A stretch of 26,372 nt of DNA from CAYVBN01 sp964538565 (GTDB lineage Bacteria; Pseudomonadota; Alphaproteobacteria; Rhizobiales; Xanthobacteraceae), in contig CAZIGW010000073.1 in NCBI GenBank assembly GCA_964538565.1, forward strand, positions 1-26,372, given 5' to 3'. Positions 17,499 through 24,944 of the stretch are shown one piece after another. The notes under the pieces were generated by a model that was not told the DNA's origin, searched no databases, and worked only from the letters and a program-made list of their open reading frames with translations. The translations under genes and the position numbers were made by a program. How positions within the stretch are numbered: position 1 is the stretch's first letter; each line of letters begins with the position of its first letter.

Positions 17499-18270
17499 GC
17501 TTCCACGGCAGCATCCAGCGCTCGATCACGTCGAGCAGGAGCGAGAGCACGTAGCCGATGATGGCGATGACCACGAGGCCGACGTACATGGTCTCGACGC
17601 TCAGCGTCTGCCAGGCATTCCACACCATGTAGCCGAGACCGCTGTCGGCGCCGATCATCTCCGAGATTGCGATCAGCACCAGACCCATCCCGACGCCGAG
17701 CTTGACGCCGGCGAAGATCGACGGCAGCGCGCCCGGCAAGGCGACGGTGCGGAACATCTGCCAGCGGCTGGCGCCGAAGTTGGTGCCGACGTCGAGATAG
17801 ATCCGCTCGATCTGCAGCACGCCCGTCATGGTGTTGATGATGACCGGATAGAACACGCCGAGCGCGACCATGGCGATCTTCGAGGCTTCGCCCAGCCCGA
17901 ACAGCAGCAGGATCAGCGGAAAGATCGCGCTCTTGGGCAGCGGATAGGTCGCGGCGATCAACGGATCGATGGCGGCCCGCACCGGCCGCGACAGCCCCAT
18001 GATGATTCCGAGCACCACGGCCGGCACGACCCCGACCAGGAATCCCCAGAACAGGCGTTCGAGGCTGATGGCGGTGTTGACCCAGATCGTCCCCGAGTTC
18101 GACAGGTCGAGAAAGCGCTGGGCGATCAGGATTGGCGAGGAGAAGAAGCGCGTGTCGATGAAGCCGAGGCGCACGCCCAATTGCCACAGCCCGAGCAAAG
18201 CGATCGGCGTGAGAATGCTGATGAGGTTGTCGCGGCTGAAAATGCGCGACGCGAGCGGCCGATCGCGCAT
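17488..18270 (-). CDS. NitT/TauT-type ABC transporter permease
   Basis: A 260-residue inner-membrane permease of the SsuC/TauC type with about six hydrophobic segments. The cytoplasmic EAA-like loop that docks on the ATPase is GASRWQMFRTVALPGALPSI at 166-185. The ATG at 18270 was chosen because it has GGAGG seven bases upstream and overlaps the ATPase stop by one base; an upstream in-frame ATG inside the ATPase gene is ignored. It is the last gene of the ubiD operon and the partner of the ATPase and binding protein upstream. Confidence 0.93.
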   Translation of the reverse strand: MRDRPLASRIFSRDNLISILTPIALLGLWQLGVRLGFIDTRFFSSPILIAQRFLDLSNSGTIWVNTAISLERLFWGFLVGVVPAVVLGIIMGLSRPVRAAIDPLIAATYPLPKSAIFPLILLLFGLGEASKIAMVALGVFYPVIINTMTGVLQIERIYLDVGTNFGASRWQMFRTVALPGALPSIFAGVKLGVGMGLVLIAISEMIGADSGLGYMVWNAWQTLSVETMYVGLVVIAIIGYVLSLLLDVIERWMLPWKPER

Positions 18271-19082
18271 CACTTCGCCTCCTGGGCGGCCGCGCGCTCG
18301 ACTTCCTCGCGCAGATAGCCCCAAATGCGGAACACGAGCTCGCCGTAGTCGGGCCGCGCGCGCAGTTCGATGATGTTGCGCGGCCGCGGGAACGGAACGT
18401 CGATCATCGCCTTGATGCGCCCCGGGCCGGCCGTCATGATCAGGATCTTGTCGCCGAGCGCCACCGCCTCGTCGACGCTATGGGTGATGAACAGCACGGT
18501 CTTGCGCGACTCGTCCCAGATCCGCAGCAATTCCTGCTGCAGCATCGTCTTGTGCTGCTCATCGAGCGCGGAGAACGGCTCGTCCATCAGCAGGACTTCC
18601 GGATCGGTGGCGAACGCGCGCACGATCGACACCCGCTGCCGCATGCCTCCGGAGAGCTGGAACGGATAGCGGTCGGCAAAGCGGGTGAGGCCGGTGCGGT
18701 CGAGATAGAAGCCGACGGTCTCCTTGATCTGAGCCTTGCTGGCGCCGCGCAGCCTCAGCCCGTAGGCGGCGTTGTCCCACACGGTCATCCACGGAAAGAT
18801 CGAATCGCCCTGGAACACCATGGCGTTGGTCGGTGTCGACGGGTTCTCGCGGCGGACCTCGACGCTGCCTTCGCTCGGCACCTCGAGGTTGGCGAGGATG
18901 CGTAGCAGCGTGGTCTTGCCGCAGCCGCTCGGGCCCACGATGGTGACGAAGCTGCCGCTCTCGATGTCGAGCGAAATGTCGTCGAGCACGGTCAGCGAAC
19001 CGAACCGTCGCGTAAGGTTGGCGATGCGAATTTTCGGCGGCCGCGCTCCGGCGGCCGCCGCCACGGCATGTCCCGCCATCAT
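18270..19082 (-). CDS. NitT/TauT-type ABC transporter ATP-binding protein
   Basis: A 270-residue ABC ATPase of the SsuB/TauB class. Walker A GPSGCGKTT is at 50-58, the Q-loop Gln at 91, the signature LSGGMRQ at 143-149, Walker B LLMDEP at 164-169 and the switch His at 201 (THSVDEA). Two adjacent ATGs (19082 and 19079) both overlap the stop of the binding-protein gene, so the start is uncertain by one residue. The C-terminus FPRPRNIIELR is typical of this class. It energises uptake with the neighbouring permease. Confidence 0.94.
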   Translation of the reverse strand: MMAGHAVAAAAGARPPKIRIANLTRRFGSLTVLDDISLDIESGSFVTIVGPSGCGKTTLLRILANLEVPSEGSVEVRRENPSTPTNAMVFQGDSIFPWMTVWDNAAYGLRLRGASKAQIKETVGFYLDRTGLTRFADRYPFQLSGGMRQRVSIVRAFATDPEVLLMDEPFSALDEQHKTMLQQELLRIWDESRKTVLFITHSVDEAVALGDKILIMTAGPGRIKAMIDVPFPRPRNIIELRARPDYGELVFRIWGYLREEVERAAAQEAK

Positions 19083-20110
19083 GACTTGGACTTGTAGGGC
19101 CCGATGATCTTGAGCGCGCGGTCGACGAAGCTGTGATCGACCAGTGCGTCGACGGTCGTTTGGCCTTCGAGATAGCCGTGCGCCTTGTAGAACTCGTAGT
19201 CCTTCTTCATGCTCGGCAGATCGACGTACCCGTCCGGGTTGCAGCCGTTCGGTGTCATCGCCTCGTAGAGGCTGCGATCCTTGACCTTGGTGTACTTGAT
19301 CAGGATGTCGATGAGTTCGTTCGCGTTGGGACCCTTGAAGTGCCCGTCCTTGAGGGCGCCGTTGTAGAAGCGCACGCCTTCCAGGTATGCGACCATGAAC
19401 TTGGTCGCCACGTCCTGCCGGCCCTTGATGAAATGGTCGCCGTAAAGCAGTACGGCGATCTGCTGGTTGGGATAGAGATCCGGGCCGGAGAAGCGCACCG
19501 CAAATCCCTTCTGCACGGCGATCGTCGCCATCGGCTCCGCCGTCACGCCGATGTCGATCGCCTTGTTGGAAAGCGCGGTCACCTGCTGCGGATAGCCGAG
19601 ATTGTAGACGTGCTGCACGTCGTCATACTTGAGGCCGCCGCGATCGAGCGCAGCCTGCAGAATCGGTCCGGGCGTGCCGCCCTTTCCGGCTTCCGCGACC
19701 TTCAGGCCCTTGAGGTCGGCGAAGGTCTTCACCTTGCCCTCGTCGATCAGGTCCTTGCGGACGATGATCGGGACGTAGCTGTAGCCGACGGGCGCGGATC
19801 CCTTGTCGGCCACCACCTTGAGGCCGATGCCGCGCGCGACCGCGTTGAACAGTCCGGCGGAGGAGGCGCCGGCCGCGACGTCGATCTGACCGGTGCCGAG
19901 CGGCGCGACCATCTGCGGCCCGGAATCGAAGTGGACGAATTCCACCTTGATCCCCTGCCTGGCAAAGTAGCCCTTGTCCTGGGCGATGAAGAACGCCGCG
20001 TCGCTGACGACGCCGTTGACGCCGACCTTCACGAGGTCTTCGGCCCGCGCAGCCGAGCCGAGGCACGAGGCCGCCAGCACCATCAGGCCGATGACTGTCA
20101 ATCGCTTCAT
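19079..20110 (-). CDS. NMT1/THI5-like periplasmic substrate-binding protein
   Basis: A 343-residue binding protein of the SsuA/THI5/NMT1 family. The signal peptide MKRLTVIGLMVLAASCLGSA ends with likely cleavage after ARA at 21-23. The mature protein starts LVKVGVNGVVSDAAFFIAQDKGYFARQGI, the conserved strand and first helix of the fold. The Cys at position 16 is not in a convincing lipobox. GGAGGAAG precedes the ATG. It follows ubiD by 99 bases and overlaps the ATPase gene, so it belongs to the ubiD operon. The ligand may be the acid that UbiD decarboxylates; this is inferred from position only. Confidence 0.92.
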   Translation of the reverse strand: MKRLTVIGLMVLAASCLGSAARAEDLVKVGVNGVVSDAAFFIAQDKGYFARQGIKVEFVHFDSGPQMVAPLGTGQIDVAAGASSAGLFNAVARGIGLKVVADKGSAPVGYSYVPIIVRKDLIDEGKVKTFADLKGLKVAEAGKGGTPGPILQAALDRGGLKYDDVQHVYNLGYPQQVTALSNKAIDIGVTAEPMATIAVQKGFAVRFSGPDLYPNQQIAVLLYGDHFIKGRQDVATKFMVAYLEGVRFYNGALKDGHFKGPNANELIDILIKYTKVKDRSLYEAMTPNGCNPDGYVDLPSMKKDYEFYKAHGYLEGQTTVDALVDHSFVDRALKIIGPYKSKS

Positions 20111-20209
20111 TTCGACTTCCTCCGTGACTGTTCCCCTGCGCCGGCTTTTGGCTTGTCGCTTCCGCGCCGACTTCGCTGCGGTTTGCAGTCTGTCGTCAAG
20201 ACCGCGCCC

Positions 20210-21652
20210 TCAGGATTCGACGCCGGCGCGCCAGTTCGCCGCGGGCGTCGGCGCGAGCACACGGTCGAGATCGACCTCGCTCTCGCCCGGAACGGCGATG
20301 CGCTTGAAGCGCATCGGCGGCGCGTCGAGCGGCGCGGTCGCGTCGATGCCCATCTTGGCCCCGACACCCATGACGGTCGTCGGATCGAGGCGCGAGCCCT
20401 GCGCATCGGAAACGACGAGCAGGTCGCGGTCGGCGCGGCTGCGCGTCGCGACCGCCCATTCGACTTCCGCCGGGGTGTGGATGTCGACGTCCTCGTCGAC
20501 CACGATCACGTGCTTGACGTCGTAGTGGCCGGCGAAGGCGCCCATCATGATGTTCTTCGCCTCGCCCTCGAACCGCTTCCTGATCCGGACGTAGAGGTGA
20601 TACCGGCACATGCCGCCCTTCGAGAGGTGCACGTCGAGGACGTTCGGGAAGGTGCGCCGCAGGTGCGCCAGCAGCGTCGCTTCGCGCGGAATGGCGCCGA
20701 GCATCAGATGTTCGAGTCCGCCGCCGGTGATCGTGTGATAGATCGGTTTCGCGCGATGGGTGACGAGGTCGATCTCGACGACGTGCCGGTTCTCGCGCTC
20801 GCCGTAATACTGCGGAAATTCGCCGAACGGACCTTCCGGCTCGCGCACGTGCGGCAGGAAGCGGCCTTCGAGCGCGATCTCGGCCTCGGCCGGGATGCGC
20901 AATTCGCTGCCCTTGCATTTGACGACGTCGAGCGGCTTGCGATGCAGCGCGCCGGCGATCTCCAGCTCGTCGCAGTCGATCGGGACGATCGCCTGCGAGG
21001 CGAGCAGGGTCAGCGGGTCGACGCCGATCACGATCGCGACCGGCAGCGGCTCGCCGGCCTTTTCCGCCATGTCGTAGAAGAAGTGTGTGTGCCGCTGCAG
21101 CACGCAGACGCCGAGCCGGTTCGGGCCGCTGAGCTGGCAGCGCATGATGGTGACGTTCTGCGCGCCCGTGCGCGGGTTGCGCGTGATGATGAGCCCGGCT
21201 GTGATGTAGGGACCGCTGTCGTGCTCGTTGTGCGTCGGCAGCGGCAGCAGCCGGGGGAGATCGACCTCGGGATGCACGATCTCCTGCACCGGCGCGGCCG
21301 AGACCTCGCGGCAGGGAATGGGCGCGAGCGACGCCCGCTGAAAGGTGTCGAGCAGTTGCGCAGGCTCCACGCCCATCGCTTCGGCGAGCCAGCCCCGGTC
21401 CGACACCAGGTTCGAGACGACCGGAATGGCGTGGCCGTCGGGACGCGGAAACAGCACCGCCTTGACGCCGTCGAGCCGCTTCGCGATCGCCGCGATCTCG
21501 AAACGAAGCGCAACGCCCGGCTTCGCGACGGCCAGCCGGTCACGCGCGGCGAGATGATCGAGCCAGCCGCGCAGGGTGGTGATCGGCTCAGCCGGGCCTG
21601 CCGTCAACGACGGCTTTTCTTTCGCTGCGATTGCCGGGGTGGCCGCATTCAT
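20210..21652 (-). CDS. UbiD-family prenyl-FMN-dependent decarboxylase
   Basis: A 480-residue UbiD-family (de)carboxylase, full length. The catalytic Arg-Glu-Glu set is readable: Arg171 in NVTIMRCQ, then Glu273 and Glu278 in EPEGPFGEFPQYYG, spaced as in Fdc1. Asn166, a His in RHTHFF (187-192) and a Glu in AEIALEG would hold the metal and prenyl-FMN. The start ATG at 21652 has AGGAAGG upstream. Such enzymes decarboxylate unsaturated or aromatic acids; HmfF, the furandicarboxylate decarboxylase that yields 2-furoate, is a member and would fit an hmf-type cluster. No UbiX-type prenyltransferase is in the window, so the cofactor must be made elsewhere. A phthalate- or pyrrole-type substrate is also possible. 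Confidence 0.92.
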   Translation of the reverse strand: MNAATPAIAAKEKPSLTAGPAEPITTLRGWLDHLAARDRLAVAKPGVALRFEIAAIAKRLDGVKAVLFPRPDGHAIPVVSNLVSDRGWLAEAMGVEPAQLLDTFQRASLAPIPCREVSAAPVQEIVHPEVDLPRLLPLPTHNEHDSGPYITAGLIITRNPRTGAQNVTIMRCQLSGPNRLGVCVLQRHTHFFYDMAEKAGEPLPVAIVIGVDPLTLLASQAIVPIDCDELEIAGALHRKPLDVVKCKGSELRIPAEAEIALEGRFLPHVREPEGPFGEFPQYYGERENRHVVEIDLVTHRAKPIYHTITGGGLEHLMLGAIPREATLLAHLRRTFPNVLDVHLSKGGMCRYHLYVRIRKRFEGEAKNIMMGAFAGHYDVKHVIVVDEDVDIHTPAEVEWAVATRSRADRDLLVVSDAQGSRLDPTTVMGVGAKMGIDATAPLDAPPMRFKRIAVPGESEVDLDRVLAPTPAANWRAGVES

Positions 21653-22276
21653 CGTCCTGTTCCTTCCTCGTGCCGCACGAGCGGGTTTGCCTGCCCGCGA
21701 GCGCCAGGAGAGCAGACATCGGCAAATGCGAACGGCCGGGCCGGCGCATCATCCGCCAATGGCAGGTCGACACCAGGAACATGTCGCATCACGAGGCGCG
21801 GCCGTCACACGGGCGGGCCGCTTCGCTCCGGCCGATGTTTCCTCCCACGCCTGATCTCTTCCGCTCCGGCTGGATTGTGGCGGGGTGCTTATCGTCGGGT
21901 AAGAGCAGGTATAAAGTCAAATTGCGGATTGCTATTTTCATTATCATCACGTGTGATCGAGGCGCGCGCCGGCGGCCTGATCTGCCCGGCCGGCGGAGCT
22001 TCGCGCACGGTCTCGCCCGGCGGCTCGGGTCGGGACGATGCGGAATGGCCTGCGCTCCCGCTCCGGACGGATCCACGAGCGGCCGCGTGCCCTGTTCGGG
22101 GAAGATTGGATCGGGCAAGGCTCGAGGGGGGACGTGGCGGCTTGACGCGGCACCCGAGGTTTGCCAAATCCGGCTTCGTGCCGAAAGGTCATGACTCTGG
22201 TCGCGTCCCGGCGTGGGACTCGCTTCGCCACGCCGGATTTCGCCACGCCCGATAAGGACAGGCTGCGCCACGGTTT
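21653..22276. promoter_or_regulatory. 624-base gene-free stretch upstream of ubiD
   Basis: I see no believable gene here. An AT-rich island at about 21889-21957 stands out in the GC-rich background and probably holds the ubiD promoter: TTGACT reads on the minus strand at 21915-21920, without a well-spaced -10. Next to it ATCAC-GT-GTGAT (21946-21957) is a 12-base dyad that could be an operator. ATTGC occurs twice, two bases apart, at 21921-21932. Confidence 0.35.
22208..22253. repeat. Inverted and tandem repeat just upstream of tRNA-Ser
   Basis: CCGGCGTGG (22208-22216) and CCACGCCGG (22228-22236) form a 9-base stem with an 11-base loop. Overlapping it, a 15-base unit starting TTCGCCACGCC is present twice in tandem (22224-22238 and 22239-22253) with one mismatch. 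It ends 23 bases before the tRNA. Function unknown. Confidence 0.6.
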
Positions 22277-22366
22277 GGAGAGGTGGCAGAGTGGTTGAAT
22301 GCACCGCACTCGAAATGCGGCATACGGGCAACCGTATCGGGGGTTCGAATCCCTCCCTCTCCGCCA
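22277..22366 (+). tRNA. tRNA-Ser (anticodon CGA)
   Basis: A complete class II tRNA of 90 bases including encoded CCA. The acceptor arm GGAGAGG (22277-22283) pairs with CCTCTCC (22356-22362), followed by G and CCA. The anticodon stem CCGCA/TGCGG encloses the loop CTCGAAA, giving anticodon CGA at 22311-22313 for the serine codon UCG. The long variable arm is TACGG-GCAA-CCGTA, as expected for serine, and GGTTCGAATCC forms the T arm. No integrase or obvious duplicated 3' end is seen nearby. Confidence 0.97.
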
Positions 22367-22403
22367 CTTCAGAACAGAACTGCGAACGCCGGGGATAGCC
22401 GGC

Positions 22404-22732
22404 TCATCCGTCGCGATCGAATAGCCCTGGCAGCCCGTCTCGCGCCATCGAAGGGCGGCGGGGGTCGTTCATCGCCTCCCGCAGATCGCTGCATCGTTGC
22501 ACGTTGAGTCAAAAGTCGGGGCCGCTGCCGAACACGCGCGCGAGGACAAGCCCCGTTGCCGCTGTCAGGGTCCGGCGGTCATTGCACGGTTCACTTACAT
22601 ACATGCTTGCGCTGAACGCCCACGCCCTCGGCCAAGGCGGCCTGGGTCAGCCCCATGGGCTGCATGAATGCCTCGACCAGGATTTCGCCGACTGTGGCTG
22701 GTGCGCTTCGTCGTCAGCACGGCTCGCCCCAT
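22404..22732 (-). pseudogene. higA: Decayed HigA-family antitoxin
   Basis: Stitching three reading frames gives a recognisable HigA (XRE-type antidote): ATG at 22732, LTTKRT, then ATVGEILVEAFMQPMGLTQA continuing ALAEGVGVQRKHV, then SEPCNDRRTLTAATGLVLAR, VFGSGPDF, a stop, LNVQRCSDLREAMNDPRR and a final TGA at 22404-22406. The lesions are an extra base near 22699, a four-base tandem duplication (TACATACA on the plus strand, 22596-22603) that shifts the frame after HV, and TGA at 22509-22511 where the family has Trp (PDFWLNVQR). No intact product is possible. The gene sits antisense to tRNA-Ser, 38 bases beyond its 3' end, directly after the toxin remnant. Confidence 0.8.
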
Positions 22733-22884
22733 CGACAGCGGCGGTCGCGAATCCTGATCGGTCGTGCCGTCGTCGATCATCGGGAGCTTGCCGAATCGTC
22801 GGCTTCCAACGTCCGGATGTGCCGCGACCGCGGGTCCTCGACAACGAACGCAAGCAGCCACGCGTCCCGAAAGCTCACGATCAT
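22733..22884 (-). pseudogene. higB: Truncated HigB-family toxin remnant
   Basis: From ATG at 22884 the frame reads MIVSFRDAWLLAFVVEDPRS and on to RHIRTLEA, the start of a HigB/RelE-fold toxin, then hits TGA at 22777-22779. A second frame carries on the match: RRFGKLPMIDDGTTDQDSRP, as in intact relatives (LFRKLQMIDDATTDQDLR). After PPLS the toxin's C-terminal half, with the RNase core, is missing and the sequence runs straight into the HigA start, so an internal deletion has fused the two genes. The toxin-then-antitoxin order is normal for higBA. No active toxin can be made. Confidence 0.75.
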
Positions 22885-23032
22885 CCGGCGGCGGCGCCTG
22901 TGTGCCGATGTATCGCTCTTAGGTACGCCAACACCGACGCCCATCAGGCCGGCGGATGCGGGTCAGGGCGCAACAGATGGAACTAGCTCGCGCCGTCAGC
23001 CGTTGAGTTCGGTGCACGGCGGGGAGTCTGCG

Positions 23033-23254
23033 TTGTCCAGAGATGAAGTCGACGAACTGTGCCGCAGGCTGGCTCAGTGCTGCGAAAACGCCGCCCATTG
23101 CATGGAATTGTCGCGCACACGGGACACTGTTGAAGATCGGCTCGAGTTGCTGGCGCTGGCGCGGACGTGGCTCGAGCTCGCAACCGACCTGCAGAGGGAC
23201 AGTGCGAGCGACGTGATGCGGAAGGTCCTGTTCACCGATTTCATGCTGCGCTGA
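23033..23254 (+). CDS. Small hypothetical protein, 73 residues
   Basis: Starts at TTG with a strong ribosome site GGGGAG six bases upstream (23021-23026). A GTG at 23012 in the same frame is an alternative. The protein is mostly helical: DEVDELCRRLAQCCENAAHC, then EDRLELLALARTWLELATDL, and ends VLFTDFMLR. It has four Cys and no signal peptide or membrane segment. It looks like the short conserved hypothetical proteins common in Bradyrhizobium-like genomes; I can name no function. Codon use is like that of its neighbours. Confidence 0.55.
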   Translation: MSRDEVDELCRRLAQCCENAAHCMELSRTRDTVEDRLELLALARTWLELATDLQRDSASDVMRKVLFTDFMLR

Positions 23255-23280
23255 ATGGGTTGCCCGACGGACGGGCCGGT

Positions 23281-23308
23281 GCGGCAAGCAGCACGCGGGG
23301 CTTGCCGC
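23281..23308 (+). terminator. Hairpin downstream of the small hypothetical gene
   Basis: GCGGCAAGC (23281-23289) and GCTTGCCGC (23300-23308) are perfect 9-base arms around a 10-base loop, starting 27 bases after the stop at 23254. There is no U tract after it, so this is a stable stem rather than a textbook terminator. Confidence 0.4.
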
Positions 23309-23505
23309 CAGAGCCCGCGATCGGGCCACGTCGCTGTCAGCGACGGAGCTCGCGCCGCCGTGCGTGTGCGGTGTCCCGGAGCCCTCCACGCTACGTACAA
23401 TCCCGGAATTTACAGGTGGAACGCAGGCGGCATTTCATCCTTGACGCGCGGAAATCCCGCCGAGCGGATGTATTTTTGCGTCGTGGAATGGGTTGAAGGA
23501 AAGAC

Positions 23506-23727
23506 ATGCTGACCCGGGATACGGTCGAGGATCTGCTGCGCAAGTGCATCGATGCCCGGACGAAGGGCGCCGATTTCCCGACGGTCTGGCAGACGATCCT
23601 GAAAGGTCACCCCCTCATTGCGGGGGTGCCTGTTTCCCACGTCGAAGGCGGCCAGCCGGTTCTCGCGGTTCCGCTCATCACCCGGCAGCAACTGGAATAC
23701 AGAACCGACGGTTATTCGGTCGCATAG
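23506..23727 (+). CDS. Small hypothetical protein, 73 residues
   Basis: ATG at 23506 with GAAGGA five bases upstream (23495-23500). The sequence begins MLTRDTVEDLLRKCIDARTK, continues with DFPTVWQTILKGHPLIAGVP and a second half rich in Val/Pro, and ends in TDGYSVA. It is soluble, with no signal peptide or known motif. The stop is followed within ten bases by a GC hairpin, which supports a real transcription unit. I do not recognise a function. Same strand as the preceding small gene but 251 bases away, so probably transcribed on its own. Confidence 0.6.
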   Translation: MLTRDTVEDLLRKCIDARTKGADFPTVWQTILKGHPLIAGVPVSHVEGGQPVLAVPLITRQQLEYRTDGYSVA

Positions 23728-23733
23728 CTCCTG

Positions 23734-23750
23734 CGCCCCGAGTTGGGGCG
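23734..23750 (+). terminator. Hairpin after the second small gene
   Basis: CGCCCC-GAGTT-GGGGCG forms a 6-base GC stem with a 5-base loop, 7 bases after the stop codon at 23727. The tail is ATCAGAG, not U-rich. Confidence 0.4.
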
Positions 23751-23876
23751 ATCAGAGTTGCGCCGCCCCGCGGAATGAATGCCCGAACGCCCGGCGGCGC
23801 GTCCCCGGGCCACTGATCGGACGGAGGTGAGGCGACGGTCGCGTGGGCGGACGCGGAAGCATCCGGCCCAATTTAT

Positions 23877-23909
23877 TTTCTGCGCCGGATCGCTTTCTGC
23901 GCCGGATCG
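23877..23909. repeat. Tandem 16-base direct repeat
   Basis: TTTCTGCGCCGGATCG occurs at 23877-23892 and again at 23894-23909, identical, with one base between. It lies in the gene-free stretch 23728-24024 between a small plus-strand gene and the end of the minus-strand hydrolase gene. A recent slippage duplication or a tandem protein site are both possible. Confidence 0.75.
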
Positions 23910-23936
23910 TTGGCTCGCTCGCCACTTCATCGGCCA

Positions 23937-23956
23937 ACAGCTTGAGGACAAGCTGT
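23937..23956 (-). terminator. Hairpin downstream of the phosphotriesterase-family gene
   Basis: ACAGCTTG (23937-23944) and CAAGCTGT (23949-23956) are perfect 8-base arms with a 4-base loop. It lies about 70 bases after the hydrolase stop in the direction of its transcription. No U tract is present. Confidence 0.45.
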
Positions 23957-24024
23957 CGCTTCCTTCGATCTGTGCGGGCTCGACTCCGCGCGCACCAGCG
24001 ACGCGACCCGCGCGACGTGCGTCC

Positions 24025-24933
24025 TCAGGCGCGAGCCAGTGCAAAAAGCCGCGCCGGATTCCGCACCATCATCGTGTCGATCTGTTCGGCCGAGACGCCG
24101 CGCTCGCGCAGCAGCGGCAGGAACTGGCTGAAGACGGTGCCGTAGCTCGTGCCTCCGGCCCGATGGAGGCGCGTCCGGCGCGCCATGTCGGAGGACAGGA
24201 CGAGTTGTCCGGCCAGGCCCTCCCTGCACGCGGCCGCGACGAGATCGGCGTATTGCGCGTAGCTCGGTCCCTTGGCGAAGCCGATCTGATCGACCCCCAT
24301 GAACACGCCGCGCCGGGCCACGCGCGCGAGGCGCGAAACGTCGACCGTGCCAAGATGGCTGATCAGCACGCGGCGCAAGTCCGCTCCCGCCCGTGCGAGC
24401 ACGTCCATCTGCCATTCGGCCTCGTCGGGCTTCGTCGTGTGGGTGATCACGGCCGCTCCGGTCGCCTGCGCGGCGAGCGCCGCCGCCTCGAACACGCGCT
24501 GAAATCCCTGGGTCGGCGCTTTTCCATCGGTCCCGATCTTGATCACCCCGCAGCGGATCTCCGTTCCGGCGATACCCTTGGTGATCTCCTCCACCATCAT
24601 GTCCCGCAGACTTGCCACCGACGTTTCGGAGATTTCCGTCGGCAGCGGATCCCAGTAGACTCCGGTCGCGCAAACGACTGGCAGTCCGGCGCTGCGGCTG
24701 ATCCGCTGCAGCACCGTGGATTCGCGTCCGGAGCCCGGGACGCTGAGGTCGCCCACCAGACAAAGCCCATGTTCCGCCATCGTCCGGCGAAGATCGGCGA
24801 TGACGTCGGCCTCTTCGGCCTTCCCCAGGATCGTGTCCGGCCCCTTGGTGCTCGTCAGATCGATGCGCAGGTGTTCGTGAACGAGCGCGGGTCCCGGCGG
24901 AGCGTCGATGTCGCCGGTCACGGTTCTGATCAT
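24025..24933 (-). CDS. Phosphotriesterase-family metal hydrolase (lactonase/amidohydrolase)
   Basis: A 302-residue TIM-barrel hydrolase of the phosphotriesterase family, whose natural members are mainly lactonases. All binuclear-metal ligands can be read: His19 and His21 in VHEHLR, the bridging Lys132 in CGVIKIGTDG, His165 in ITHTTKP, His193 in ISHLGTVD and Asp249 in LSSDMARR. The ATG at 24933 was chosen because it starts just before the first strand and has GGAGAAGG upstream; a longer frame adds 28 basic residues without homology. It is divergent from a third uptake system. In a furan pathway a lactone intermediate exists, so lactone opening is an attractive guess, but other esters or amides are possible. 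Confidence 0.88.
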   Translation of the reverse strand: MIRTVTGDIDAPPGPALVHEHLRIDLTSTKGPDTILGKAEEADVIADLRRTMAEHGLCLVGDLSVPGSGRESTVLQRISRSAGLPVVCATGVYWDPLPTEISETSVASLRDMMVEEITKGIAGTEIRCGVIKIGTDGKAPTQGFQRVFEAAALAAQATGAAVITHTTKPDEAEWQMDVLARAGADLRRVLISHLGTVDVSRLARVARRGVFMGVDQIGFAKGPSYAQYADLVAAACREGLAGQLVLSSDMARRTRLHRAGGTSYGTVFSQFLPLLRERGVSAEQIDTMMVRNPARLFALARA

Positions 24934-24944
24934 TCGTGCCTTCT

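Noticed and set aside
19133..22255. 1040-codon plus-strand open frame
   Set aside because: Antisense shadow of the binding-protein and ubiD genes, with composition typical of off-frame GC-rich DNA.
21789..22367. Open frame antisense to tRNA-Ser, starting MAEREGFEPPIRLPVC
   Set aside because: This is the familiar spurious protein made by translating the antisense of a class II tRNA; it is not a gene.
22504..22986. 160-codon plus-strand open frame across the gap after tRNA-Ser
   Set aside because: It is antisense to the higBA remnant, and its apparent length comes from high GC content. The minus strand explains the sequence.
23418..23442. GGAAC-N16-CCTT before a small gene, similar to the general-stress ECF promoter GGAAC-N16/17-CGTT
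   Set aside because: The -10 has a mismatch in its key G, and a motif this short is expected by chance.
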